Source: Paenibacillus polysaccharolyticus (GTDB taxonomy: Bacteria > Bacillota > Bacilli > Paenibacillales > Paenibacillaceae). Taken from it: a stretch of DNA of 64,000 nt. The notes below the pieces were generated by a model. It was given only the letters and a program-made list of their open reading frames with translations. It did no database searches and was not told the origin of the DNA. The stretch spans positions 248,001-312,000 of the forward strand of contig NZ_FMVM01000004.1 of the NCBI RefSeq assembly GCF_900102085.1, given 5' to 3'. The first letter of the stretch is position 1. Every line of letters starts with the position of its first letter. Of this stretch, positions 1 to 8,470 are shown in pieces. The position numbers and the translations under genes are program-made.

Positions 1-107
1 TGAGGATTTCGATAGAACAGATGAAGATATTGTATTCGAAAATAATGTAAGCCCTTTCATAATAAAGACATCGGTAAAGCCGAATGAACTTGGGGAGGTC
101 ATGAAGA
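1..107. other. window edge, leader of mglB
   Basis: About 100 bases lie before mglB. One plus-strand frame is open from base 2 through to about 283, but it runs into mglB in another frame and resembles nothing I recognise. It could be the end of an upstream gene or chance. A GGGGAGG ribosome binding site at about 92-98 serves the ATG at 108 with normal spacing; the in-frame-looking ATG at 101 is too close to it. Confidence 0.4.
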
Positions 108-1184
108 ATGAAAAAGAAAACGTGGATGACATTATTGCTTACGGTGTGCATGGCTGTGGCGGCAGGGTGCAGCAACGGGGGAGACAGCGCTGGTGGGAAC
201 GGAAGCGCGGGAACAGACAGTGGCACGAAGACGGAAGCCGGAACGCAAACGGAAAACCCGAAAATTGGCGTTGCCATCTATAAGTTTGACGATACGTTTA
301 TGACAGGAGTAAGAAACGCAATGACTGCGGCAGCGGAGGGCGTAGCTACCCTTGATATTGTAGACAGTCAGAATGCGCAGCCGACACAGAATGAGAAGGT
401 CGACCTGTTTGTATCCAAGAAATACAACGCGATGGCGGTGAATCCAGTAGACCGGACTGCAGCAGGTGTAATCATCGACAAGGCGAAAGCGGCTAATATT
501 CCGGTAGTATTCCTAAACAGGGAGCCTGTAGCGGAGGATATGAATAAGTGGGATAAAGTGTACTATGTCGGGGCAAAAGCGGAAGAGTCCGGTACAATCT
601 CAGGTCAGTTGATCGTGGATTACTGGAAAGCACATCCGGAAGCTGACAAAAACGGCGATGGCAAGCTGCAATATGTCATGCTGAAAGGTGAACCGGGTCA
701 TCAGGATGCCGAGCTACGCACCAAATATTCGGTTCAAGCCATACAGGATGCCGGCATTGAAGTTGAAGCACTGGCTGAAGATACGGCGATGTGGGATCGA
801 GTCAAAGGCCAAGAGAAAATGCAGGCATTCCTGGCTTCGCATGGCGACAAAATCGAAGCGGTACTGGCAAACAATGATGACATGGCACTTGGTGCGATTG
901 AAGCATTGAAAGCAGCAGGTTACTTCAAGGATGGCAAAACGATGCCTGTCGTAGGCGTGGATGCTACAGCTCCAGCAATTCAGGCGTTGCAGGATGGTAC
1001 AATGCTGGGCACCGTGCTGAATGATGCTAAAAATCAGGGAGCCGCAACGGTTGCATTGGCGGCTGTTCTTGCCAAAGGCGAGACACCAACCAAAGAAAAT
1101 ACCAAATTTGATATTACAGACGGGAAATATGTCTGGATTGCTTACAAAAAAATTACGAAAGACAACATTGCCGACGCCCAATAA
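108..1184 (+). CDS. mglB: galactose/methyl-galactoside ABC transporter substrate-binding lipoprotein
   Basis: This is the sugar-capturing lipoprotein of a CUT2-family importer, anchored outside the membrane. The 358-residue product begins with a lysine-rich, hydrophobic signal and a lipobox ending at Cys21 (AAGC), followed by a Gly/Ser/Thr linker. A type I periplasmic-binding fold follows, with IGVAIYKFDDTFM near residue 52 and a calcium-loop-like DKNGDG segment near 180, as in MglB. It lies directly upstream of mglA and mglC on the same strand, with a hairpin between mglB and mglA. The substrate is probably galactose or a methyl-galactoside, but related sugars cannot be excluded. The start at 108 is set by GGGGAGG ten bases upstream. 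Confidence 0.92.
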   Translation: MKKKTWMTLLLTVCMAVAAGCSNGGDSAGGNGSAGTDSGTKTEAGTQTENPKIGVAIYKFDDTFMTGVRNAMTAAAEGVATLDIVDSQNAQPTQNEKVDLFVSKKYNAMAVNPVDRTAAGVIIDKAKAANIPVVFLNREPVAEDMNKWDKVYYVGAKAEESGTISGQLIVDYWKAHPEADKNGDGKLQYVMLKGEPGHQDAELRTKYSVQAIQDAGIEVEALAEDTAMWDRVKGQEKMQAFLASHGDKIEAVLANNDDMALGAIEALKAAGYFKDGKTMPVVGVDATAPAIQALQDGTMLGTVLNDAKNQGAATVALAAVLAKGETPTKENTKFDITDGKYVWIAYKKITKDNIADAQ

Positions 1185-1197
1185 TAGCAGCAGAGAG

Positions 1198-1230
1198 GGA
1201 CGTATGTCATCTTGGCAACGTCCTTTTTTT
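1198..1230 (+). terminator. intercistronic hairpin with T-run (mglB/mglA)
   Basis: GGACGT (1198-1203) pairs with ACGTCC (1218-1223), followed by seven T residues. It lies inside the mgl operon, so it probably acts as a partial terminator. That would raise mglB transcript over mglAC, a common arrangement for binding-protein genes. Confidence 0.7.
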
Positions 1231-1259
1231 GCCGGTCAGATGAAAGGGGAAGATAGAAG

Positions 1260-2783
1260 ATGCAGTCACCTTATCTGCTGGAGATGAACGGGATTTCCAA
1301 AGCATTCCCCGGCGTGCAGGCGCTCAGTGAAGTCACACTGAAGGTGAGGCCGGGAACCGTTCATGCGTTGATGGGCGAGAACGGGGCGGGAAAGTCAACC
1401 TTGATGAAATGTTTGTTTGGGATGTATCGTCCCGATGCAGGCACAGTGCGCATCGAAGGCAAGGATGTAGAAATCCCGAATTCGAAGGCTGCATTACAGC
1501 AGGGTATATCCATGATTCATCAGGAGTTGAATCCGGTTCCGCACCGTCCGGTGATGGAAAACATATGGTTGGGACGCTTCCCGATGAAGGGTCTACTGGT
1601 GGATGAGAAACGGATGTATGCCGATACGCGGGCACTGTTTCAGGATTTGAACCTGGATATTGATCCGAAGGCACTTGCTGGAACGTTGTCTGTGTCCAAA
1701 ATTCAATCCATGGAGATTGCCAAAGCGGTATCGTTTCACTCCAAAGTGATTGTGATGGATGAACCGACCTCATCCCTTACGGGTAAAGAAGTGGAGCAAT
1801 TGTTTACGATCATCAATAAGCTGCGAAGCCGCGGCGTGTCCATCATCTACATCTCACACAAGATGGAGGAAATTTTAACGATTTCGGATGAAGTGACCAT
1901 TATGCGAGATGGAGTTGTTGTAGGCACCTGGGATGCTGCGGATCTGACGACAGACCTGATCATTACACGTATGGTTGGACGTGATTTAAGTGAACGATTC
2001 CCGGAGAGGCTTAATGTCCCTGGTGAAGTCATTCTTCAAGCAGAGGGTCTGACGTCGAATCAGGCGAACTCGTTCCGGGATGTTTCGTTTCATCTACGCA
2101 AAGGCGAGGTACTTGGCATTGGCGGTTTGGTAGGTGCGCAGCGGACGGAACTGATGGAATCCTTATTTGGACTGCGAGGACTGGCTTCCGGCACGATTAC
2201 CATTCATGGTCGCAAGGTGAAGATTAACTCGCCCGCTGCCGCCAAGCGTCATAACATAGCCCTATTAACCGAAGAGCGACGAGTGACCGGGATATTCCCC
2301 GTGTTATCCGTTTATGAGAATACGATTATCGCAAGCCTTGGTCGTTACCGAAATCGTCTGGGTTTGCTGGACGAGAAGAAGGGACGGGAAGAGGCACGGG
2401 AACAGACGCAAAAGTTCAGAACCAAAACGCCTTCAGTTAACACGCTCATTCGGAACTTGTCTGGAGGCAATCAGCAGAAGGTACTGCTGGCTCGCTGGCT
2501 CTTGACTGACCCTGAGATTCTGTTGCTGGATGAGCCCACACGCGGAATTGATGTTGGAGCCAAGTTCGAAATCTATACGATCATTACGGAACTGGCCCGG
2601 CAAGGCAAAAGCATTATCATGATCAGCTCCGAGATGCCTGAATTGCTAGGGATGTCAGATCGCATTATGGTCATGAGCGAAGGACGCCTCACCGGTATTG
2701 TGGACGGAGCCGAGGCGACAGAACAGCATATTATGAGGCTGGCCGCGCAGCAGCGGATGGCTGGTCAGGAGGAACACAAATGA
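1260..2783 (+). CDS. mglA: sugar ABC transporter, tandem ATP-binding protein
   Basis: This is the ATPase that powers sugar uptake with MglC in the cytoplasmic membrane. The 507 residues contain two fused ABC domains, as usual for CUT2 importers. The first has the P-loop GENGAGKST at residues 39-47, a degenerate signature (LSVSK, about 142) and Walker B VIVMDEPTS near 163. The second has a degenerate P-loop (GGLVGAQRTE, about 288) and a canonical LSGGNQQK signature near 400 followed by LLLDEPTRGID. The strong and weak half-sites are typical of MglA/RbsA. Its stop overlaps the mglC start by four bases (ATGA), indicating translational coupling. Confidence 0.93.
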   Translation: MQSPYLLEMNGISKAFPGVQALSEVTLKVRPGTVHALMGENGAGKSTLMKCLFGMYRPDAGTVRIEGKDVEIPNSKAALQQGISMIHQELNPVPHRPVMENIWLGRFPMKGLLVDEKRMYADTRALFQDLNLDIDPKALAGTLSVSKIQSMEIAKAVSFHSKVIVMDEPTSSLTGKEVEQLFTIINKLRSRGVSIIYISHKMEEILTISDEVTIMRDGVVVGTWDAADLTTDLIITRMVGRDLSERFPERLNVPGEVILQAEGLTSNQANSFRDVSFHLRKGEVLGIGGLVGAQRTELMESLFGLRGLASGTITIHGRKVKINSPAAAKRHNIALLTEERRVTGIFPVLSVYENTIIASLGRYRNRLGLLDEKKGREEAREQTQKFRTKTPSVNTLIRNLSGGNQQKVLLARWLLTDPEILLLDEPTRGIDVGAKFEIYTIITELARQGKSIIMISSEMPELLGMSDRIMVMSEGRLTGIVDGAEATEQHIMRLAAQQRMAGQEEHK

Positions 2784-3799
2784 ATACAACCCTTGTTCAT
2801 CAAGTGAAGCAATATGTGGCTCAGCGTGCGATTTTTATTGTGCTGATCCTGCTTGTTATCGGTATCGCCATTGCCGATCCGAACTTTCTCGCATTTTCCA
2901 CCCTGCGAGATATTTTACAACAATCTTCCACTCGCGCGATTATCGCACTGGGTGCGGCGTTCATTCTGGTGACGGGAGGCGTCGATCTGTCGGCTGGACG
3001 CGTGGTTGGTCTGACAGCAGTGGTATCGGCATCGATGTTACAGATTGATACGTATGCCAATCGCTTTTTCCCGGATCTGCCGCAATTATGGGTGGGCTTG
3101 CCGATCGTAATCGGCATCATAGCAGGGTTGCTCGTTGGTTTAGTAAATGGCCTTATCGTTGCCAAGCTACATGTCCCCCCTTTTATTGCCACATTGGGTA
3201 CGATGGTCGCTGTCTATGGTCTGAACTCGATCTACTTCGATACAGAACCCAACCAGTCGCAGCCCATCGGAGGACTTAGACCGGATTTCACCACAATAGG
3301 ATCAGGTTATATTGATCTGGGTGGAGGCTATTCGATCCCCTACATCGTGCTCATCGCCATTGGAGTAGCACTGATCTGCTGGGTTGTTTTCAACAAAACC
3401 CATCTGGGTAAAAATATGTATGCCATCGGCGGAAACATTCAGGCCGCTCACGTATCTGGTATTCACGTCGCACGAAACCTGATTGCGTTGTACGCGATTG
3501 CTGGGGCGCTTTATGGACTGGGCGGCGTACTGGAAGCGGCTCGTACCGGTGGAGCAACGAACAACTACGGTAATATGTACGAACTGGATGCCATTGCTGC
3601 ATGTGTTGTTGGCGGGGTATCTACGGCTGGAGGAATCGGAACTGTACCCGGTGTGATGGCAGGCGTGCTGATCTTTGGCGTCATTAACTACGGCCTGACT
3701 TTTATCGGAGTAAGTCCTTACTGGCAACTGATTATTAAAGGGTTGATTATTGTTGCGGCTGTAGCGTTTGATATTCGAAAATATATGGCTAAGAAATAA
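2780..3799 (+). CDS. mglC: sugar ABC transporter permease
   Basis: This is a multi-pass membrane permease of the CUT2 (BPD_transp_2) family, 339 residues with about eight to ten hydrophobic segments. The conserved loop with GGVDLSAGRVVGLTA near residue 65 and the ATGGNIQAAHVSGI-like coupling region near 215 (here AIGGNIQAA) are characteristic of MglC/RbsC. It is the last gene of the mgl operon and starts inside the mglA stop codon. An AGGAGG site ending about eight bases upstream supports ATG 2780. Confidence 0.92.
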   Translation: MNTTLVHQVKQYVAQRAIFIVLILLVIGIAIADPNFLAFSTLRDILQQSSTRAIIALGAAFILVTGGVDLSAGRVVGLTAVVSASMLQIDTYANRFFPDLPQLWVGLPIVIGIIAGLLVGLVNGLIVAKLHVPPFIATLGTMVAVYGLNSIYFDTEPNQSQPIGGLRPDFTTIGSGYIDLGGGYSIPYIVLIAIGVALICWVVFNKTHLGKNMYAIGGNIQAAHVSGIHVARNLIALYAIAGALYGLGGVLEAARTGGATNNYGNMYELDAIAACVVGGVSTAGGIGTVPGVMAGVLIFGVINYGLTFIGVSPYWQLIIKGLIIVAAVAFDIRKYMAKK

Positions 3800-3856
3800 T
3801 AGGAGATCCGCTTATTCTTTCCAGAACAAGTTACCTAATATGGAAAAACAACAAAG

Positions 3857-3887
3857 AAGCCAGCCCTCATCCCTCGAGAGCTGGCTT
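3857..3887 (+). terminator. hairpin ending the mgl operon
   Basis: AAGCCAGC (3857-3864) pairs with GCTGGCTT (3880-3887), 58 bases after the mglC stop. Only a short T-run follows, so termination may be incomplete. Confidence 0.7.
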
Positions 3888-4110
3888 TGAATAGTTTATG
3901 ATGAATTTTGCGTTGCGAAATACGTACGGAAATATTAATGTGCACATTTTTACATTTCAATGCATTCATATGTCCTGTTCTTTGTGAAAATTATATATTC
4001 TTGCGAATTTTAACATCTTCCAATAATCGACAACATCGGCTAATCATAATCGATATAATATTTGTGTATATGTTTGAAAGTGTGACTTTTGTCTAAGGGG
4101 GCGAGGCTAT
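3888..4110. other. AT-rich intergenic region
   Basis: This spacer (310 bases in all from mglC to the kinase) is AT-rich and probably holds the promoter of the sensor kinase gene. I see no confident -35/-10 pair and no conserved operator. The last part carries the AAGGGGG ribosome binding site (4095-4101) for the TTG start at 4111. Confidence 0.4.
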
Positions 4111-5688
4111 TTGCTAAGTTACACAATGAAGATGGTAATTTTCCCAATAGGTTGTCTGCTTGTCATGGTATCCTCTACTGTACTGGGACAAGCATCGCAT
4201 CCAACCTTGATGATCGTCACAGGCATTCTGCTAATTATCAGCATATGGGCGGAACGGCGTTATCCATTTTTAACATGGATTCAATGGTTAATCCTTGGTG
4301 CATTTCATTATTTCAGTCAATTAAACTGGTGTAATCTGCTCTATTATATGCTCATCATTTCAATGATTCAGGACAAGCAGAGAATGGTACAGACCTTACC
4401 GATTTCGCTGCTGCTTATGCTCCAGTATACGATCATCAGGTTGTCATATGTTCCGATAGAAGCATACAGTTTGCTGGTGTCATTATTTGATTTGCTGACC
4501 GCGGTAGTGGTTATTTGGCTATATCATACTTTAATGAACAGTGAGTCTGAACAACGGAAACTTCGGGAAAAAAATCGGTTTCTTACCCTTCATGATCCGC
4601 TTACGGGATTGTTAAATTATGAAGGATACATGCAGGTGCTTCATAAGACGTTGGAGGAAGAACGATCCTTCCTCTTGATTCTTTTGAATGTTAATAATTT
4701 TAGTGGTTACAAAAAGGAATCAGATGATCCCTGGTGTGCAGTCATTAAGGGCATCGGACAAAAGATCACGAACCAGTTCCCCGAATCTTATGGTATATCA
4801 AGGTATGCGGGTGACCGATTTGCCATTGTGTTGCCGCAAATACCCTATATCGAAGAACGGATATCTTCCTTGTTGTCTAATCAGCTACAGGGATTGCAAG
4901 TAAGTTATAGCATATCGCGTTATCCGAGGTTATCACAGACCTTGCAACAATTCATGACCATTGCGGAAGATCAACTGATCGAGCAACAGCGTAGTCAATG
5001 GATTAAAAATGAAGAGGAAGTGTTCCGTTCCGAAAGACTGCGTGCTGTAGGTGAGCTTGCTGCAGGGATGGCCCATGAGATCCGTAATCCACTCACCGCC
5101 ATCCGAGGATTTTTGCAACTGTCACGTGGGCAATCCTTTAATATCGCACCGTGGTATGAAGTTATTATGAGTGAGGTCACCAGAGTCACCGATTTAACGG
5201 GAGAATTTTTACAATTTTCCAAACCTCAAGCCCATCATATGAAACCGGAGAAGCTGGCACATTGTCTGGAGCGTGTTATGTCTTTGACCGAATCGGATGC
5301 GGCTTCCAGAGGACATCGGATTACCCTTCATGTGCGGGATGAGTCGGTTTGTGTGAACATGGATCGGGATAAAATTGTACAAGTTCTAATCAATCTGATT
5401 CGTAATGCTTTTGAAGCGATGTCAGACCCCGGAGAGGTACATATCGATATGATACAGGAAGGGGATAACGTGTTGATCTCCATAGCGGATACAGGGAGCG
5501 GGATTCCCGAGCGTTCGTTAACCGCAATTTTCAACCCGTTTTTCACAACAAAGGAGGAGGGAACGGGATTGGGGCTTGCGCTATGTCAAAAAATTGCTCA
5601 GGATCATAACGGTAGTATTTCCGTTTCCAGTGAAATGGGGGAAGGTTCCACTTTCACCTTGTGTTTGCCTGTGGAGTCGGGCGAATAG
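4111..5688 (+). CDS. membrane sensor histidine kinase with degenerate GGDEF-like domain
   Basis: This is probably an orphan sensor kinase of the Bacillus sporulation-kinase type (KinA-E style dimerisation domain). The 525 residues begin with about five membrane segments (1-145). A GGDEF-fold domain follows, with DPLTGL near 161 but YAGDRF at 232-237 in place of GGDEF, so it should not make cyclic di-GMP. The HisKA H-box GMAHEIRNPL has the phospho-accepting His at about 322. The HATPase domain shows an N-box (NLIRNAFEAM), DTGSGIP and GTGLGLALC. The start is TTG, chosen because AAGGGGG lies nine bases before it. No response regulator is adjacent, which fits kinases feeding the Spo0F/Spo0A relay, but the target is inferred. 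Confidence 0.85.
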   Translation: MLSYTMKMVIFPIGCLLVMVSSTVLGQASHPTLMIVTGILLIISIWAERRYPFLTWIQWLILGAFHYFSQLNWCNLLYYMLIISMIQDKQRMVQTLPISLLLMLQYTIIRLSYVPIEAYSLLVSLFDLLTAVVVIWLYHTLMNSESEQRKLREKNRFLTLHDPLTGLLNYEGYMQVLHKTLEEERSFLLILLNVNNFSGYKKESDDPWCAVIKGIGQKITNQFPESYGISRYAGDRFAIVLPQIPYIEERISSLLSNQLQGLQVSYSISRYPRLSQTLQQFMTIAEDQLIEQQRSQWIKNEEEVFRSERLRAVGELAAGMAHEIRNPLTAIRGFLQLSRGQSFNIAPWYEVIMSEVTRVTDLTGEFLQFSKPQAHHMKPEKLAHCLERVMSLTESDAASRGHRITLHVRDESVCVNMDRDKIVQVLINLIRNAFEAMSDPGEVHIDMIQEGDNVLISIADTGSGIPERSLTAIFNPFFTTKEEGTGLGLALCQKIAQDHNGSISVSSEMGEGSTFTLCLPVESGE

Positions 5689-5757
5689 TCACTTTTATAT
5701 GCCAGACCAGCGCAAAAAGGGGGAATAAAGCGTGCTGGGTTCTTTAGCAGTATGGAA

Positions 5758-5836
5758 TAAACAAGGGCTATCCTACGAACTCCATCGGTCATTGATTACG
5801 ATCAATCGTCGATGGAGTTGCGGGATGCCCTTGTTT
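5758..5836. terminator. long bidirectional hairpin between convergent genes
   Basis: AAACAAGGGC (about 5759-5768) pairs with GCCCTTGTTT (5827-5836), and an inner arm AACTCCATCG pairs with CGATGGAGTT. It lies between the kinase gene on the plus strand and the DUF418 gene on the minus strand and can serve both. Confidence 0.75.
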
Positions 5837-5849
5837 GCGTAAAAAGGAT

Positions 5850-7004
5850 TTATACAGAAGTATCTTGAGACGGACGCCCGGATTTAGGAGAAGGGGAGAT
5901 CGACAACCTGCGCCACAACCATTCGATTGGACCTAGTGGATATTTGCGTAGCCAGAGGTGTGAGAATAGCATTAATAACAGACAAATGCCAAGCCATATC
6001 AGCAAAATAAATAGAGAAGACGGACGTCCGCCCAGGCCAAGTCCCCATCCATAGAAGAGCACAGAGGCGATGATATTCTGCATAATGTAACAACTTAGCG
6101 CCATCTTGCCAATTTCACCGAAACGCTGGAACAGCTTGGGGAAAAGACCTTTTTCCAATCCATAAGCAATAATTCCGAGATAACCGAGGGTCAGTACTGG
6201 CGCGCTGATATAGCGCACCCAAACATCCATAATTCCACCGGGAACGAGCAACAGCAGATTCAGAGGAATACCTGCCGCAAGTCCGATCATCATCAGTTTA
6301 CGGCGTCGAAGTCGTCCGGACTCATCGTTAGAAAATACTCCCGTTCTCATAAGCAGTGCCCCTAGTAGAAAGAGAAAAACATTCAGTGGGATGATAGCTA
6401 TCGATTCTGCACGGAAAAAACCAAAATTATTGAGCCGGAACATCACTTGTTCCCACCACGTTCCAGAAGCGTACAGGTGTGTAAGAGTATCCATCCCGTT
6501 AAAGGATGAACCGGATTCAAATGCCAGCAAGGCTGTAATTCCCGTAACACCGATCACATGTATGCCTCCTGCGAGCACCATCATCGTTAGCATAAAGCGT
6601 CTGGAGCGGTGAATAATCAGCGAAACAATCATGCCAGTAATAGCATAGCTCATCAACACGTCATACTCCATTACTAAAATATAATGCAATAGTCCGTCCA
6701 GCAGCAGAAGTGCACATGACCAGATATAGACACCGGGCCATACGTAGCCTTCACGAGCTGCTTTTTGGCGTTTCAATTCCATGCCGGCTCCAAATAGCAA
6801 AGTGAGCATACCAAGAAATTTTCCATTCACCAAGATGAGCATGATCGTCTGTATCAGGCGATCTCCTGAACTCCACCACGGCTCAAGCACGTTACCGAAT
6901 ACCAGGTTCAGATCACCAAGGTAAGCGAAAATCCAGATGTTGGTTCCCAAGGTGCCAATAATAGCAAAACCCCTAAGAATATCGAGTAGGGCAATTCGTT
7001 TCAT
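5850..7004 (-). CDS. DUF418 family multi-pass membrane protein (YeiB-like)
   Basis: This is a 384-residue integral membrane protein of the DUF418/YeiB group. It opens with RIALLDILRGFAIIGTLGTNI, the family's N-terminal LDxLRGxAxxGxL pattern shared with acyltransferase-3-like membrane proteins. About nine hydrophobic helices follow, and the C-terminal region carries GxxWLRKYPLGPIEWLWR, the DUF418 signature (PLGPxEWLWR). The start at 7004 is chosen for the AAGGAGG nine bases upstream; 14 further upstream codons are open but lack a site. Function is not established for the family. It is a single-gene unit preceded by an inverted repeat at 7026-7062. Confidence 0.85.
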   Translation of the reverse strand: MKRIALLDILRGFAIIGTLGTNIWIFAYLGDLNLVFGNVLEPWWSSGDRLIQTIMLILVNGKFLGMLTLLFGAGMELKRQKAAREGYVWPGVYIWSCALLLLDGLLHYILVMEYDVLMSYAITGMIVSLIIHRSRRFMLTMMVLAGGIHVIGVTGITALLAFESGSSFNGMDTLTHLYASGTWWEQVMFRLNNFGFFRAESIAIIPLNVFLFLLGALLMRTGVFSNDESGRLRRRKLMMIGLAAGIPLNLLLLVPGGIMDVWVRYISAPVLTLGYLGIIAYGLEKGLFPKLFQRFGEIGKMALSCYIMQNIIASVLFYGWGLGLGGRPSSLFILLIWLGICLLLMLFSHLWLRKYPLGPIEWLWRRLSISPSPKSGRPSQDTSV

Positions 7005-7025
7005 GAAGTCCTCCTTTTTTTTTTG

Positions 7026-7062
7026 GTACATATGAATTAAAAACAATATAACACATATGTAC
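7026..7062. promoter_or_regulatory. inverted repeat upstream of the DUF418 gene, candidate operator
   Basis: GTACATATG (7026-7034) and CATATGTAC (7054-7062) are perfect inverted copies 19 bases apart, 22-58 bases upstream of the DUF418 start. Each is close to the self-palindrome GTACATATGTAC. The position suggests a repressor site over the promoter. The regulator is unknown. Confidence 0.5.
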
Positions 7063-7243
7063 TAAAAAGAACTATTAAATTTTAAGGGATATCAGGTTTA
7101 TGGGGAAGTGGTCATTTGTGATTCGCATTTTAATGATTCGTAATTTGGAAAATATGGTATTATCTATTGAATGCAGTGTAATCTCAGAGGCAAGCTAGTT
7201 TATCGTATGTATTTCAGATTTAAGTCAAAAAGGAGGCACCTGT

Positions 7244-8251
7244 GTGATTAAAAAACAATTTCTCAACCTTACAACAATGAAGTGGAAAACGATCGTAGCT
7301 GCTTTTCTGGCAGTAATGCTATTTATGATGTCCGTTGTCCCGGCTCTTGCAGCTTCTCCAGGAAAAACCGTAAATGCTTCAGCCAAATTGGCTTATAACC
7401 TCAAGGGACTCAAATTTAATAGGGTGGTACAGAAAGCTTATATAGCAGACAAGTACGTATACGTGACGCAGCGGGTGAATACGACATGTCAACTATCCAG
7501 ACTACTAATCAAAGGCAATAATGCCGAATACGTGGATCATATGACGATTACGAACAGCGGGCATTGCCAGACGCTGGATATGTATACGTACAACGGAGCG
7601 AACTATTTTTATTTTAGCTCCAAAGCGGATGTAGCACCTACAAATGTCTGGTCTCTTCAGGTAGCGAGACTTCAATACTCGGCTGGTAAAACCGTAAATT
7701 ACACCGATCTTCATCGGTTCACTTATATGAACTACGCCAATAAAAAGGGTACAAAACAGGGCACAACGTATCGAGTAGATGGCGGTGGCAACAGCAACTA
7801 CACCGTGTTCCGGATTCAGACGAGGGAAGGCGGAAAGTCCAACACGGATAAGGTAGTCTGGTCTGTGTATGATACGGCTGCATTAAACAGGTTGCTTGAT
7901 CAGAACAAGCAGGTTCGCATGGACAGCCCTGCGGCAATTAAAGCGGCAGTGTCTAGTTTCACACAGTCGGGCAGCGGAATTATTCGGCCAAATGGGTCTT
8001 TCCAAGGGGTAGATTTGCTGGGTAAGACTCAAATATTTACATCCGGTGGGGCGGAAGGAGATACGCCTCAGATTGCTAAGATCTCAAATACAGGCGTGTA
8101 TCAGTCTCTTGTAAAAATAACGAATGTCGGGAAACATGAAATCGAGGGTGTGCAAAACAAGAAAGGGAACGTTTATTTTCTGATTGTGGCCGATCCAGGA
8201 AATAAAGCAAATGGGCAGAAAATATACTACGTTCCAGATAGCGTGTTCTAA
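7244..8251 (+). CDS. secreted protein, helveticin-J-like (class III bacteriocin family)
   Basis: This is an exported protein of 335 residues. A signal peptide with a long hydrophobic core ends at ALA-ASP near residue 37 after an extended N-region. The mature part resembles the helveticin J family: YNLKGLKFNRVVQKAYIADKYVYVTQR near 47-75, a TNSGHCQTLDMY block near 103 matching the family's G-H-x-Q-T-L/W segment, and repeated beta-strand blades such as WSLQVARL and GVQNKKGNVYFLIVAD at the C-terminus. Helveticin J is a heat-labile lactobacillus bacteriocin; activity here is untested and family assignment is from memory of motifs. The start is GTG at 7244, seven bases after AAAGGAGG. It is monocistronic with its own terminator. 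Confidence 0.65.
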   Translation: MIKKQFLNLTTMKWKTIVAAFLAVMLFMMSVVPALAASPGKTVNASAKLAYNLKGLKFNRVVQKAYIADKYVYVTQRVNTTCQLSRLLIKGNNAEYVDHMTITNSGHCQTLDMYTYNGANYFYFSSKADVAPTNVWSLQVARLQYSAGKTVNYTDLHRFTYMNYANKKGTKQGTTYRVDGGGNSNYTVFRIQTREGGKSNTDKVVWSVYDTAALNRLLDQNKQVRMDSPAAIKAAVSSFTQSGSGIIRPNGSFQGVDLLGKTQIFTSGGAEGDTPQIAKISNTGVYQSLVKITNVGKHEIEGVQNKKGNVYFLIVADPGNKANGQKIYYVPDSVF

Positions 8252-8321
8252 GAAAGATGTGGTTGGCCTCTGAGAAACTACACTGCGATATCCATCTATG
8301 GAATTTTATAAAGAGTGTTTG

Positions 8322-8369
8322 AGTCGTCTTCCTTGCCTGAAGGTGTAGAGCAAAGAAGGCGGCTTTTTT
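8322..8369 (+). terminator. intrinsic terminator after the helveticin-like gene
   Basis: AGTCGTCTTCCTTGC (8322-8336) pairs with GCAAAGAAGGCGGCT (8350-8364), with a few wobbles or a mismatch, followed by a T-run to 8369. Confidence 0.8.
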
Positions 8370-8414
8370 GACTATATGGAAGATTTGACCTGCTCCGTAC
8401 GAGTATGCTACATT

Positions 8415-8451
8415 GTTATTAACTATTTGTTAATAACATAATGTTATTAAC
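8415..8451. promoter_or_regulatory. triple 9-bp palindrome, likely operator of the ADP-ribose operon
   Basis: GTTATTAAC at 8415-8423, GTTAATAAC at 8429-8437 and GTTATTAAC at 8443-8451 are three copies of a near-palindrome (GTTA-N-TAAC), evenly spaced by 14 bases. They lie 20-56 bases before the start of the Nudix/winged-helix regulator. The position suggests autoregulation by that gene's product; this is inference. The ribosome binding site AGGATGAGG (8452-8460) follows immediately. Confidence 0.65.
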
Positions 8452-8470
8452 AGGATGAGGTGTATGAACC

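Noticed and set aside
101..283. A short gene starting at 101
   Set aside because: It is in another frame of the mglB signal region, and its ATG is too close to the ribosome binding site. The lipoprotein frame is clearly the real one.
4591..4830. An active diguanylate cyclase
   Set aside because: The signature is YAGDRF, without the Glu/Glu-Phe needed for catalysis.
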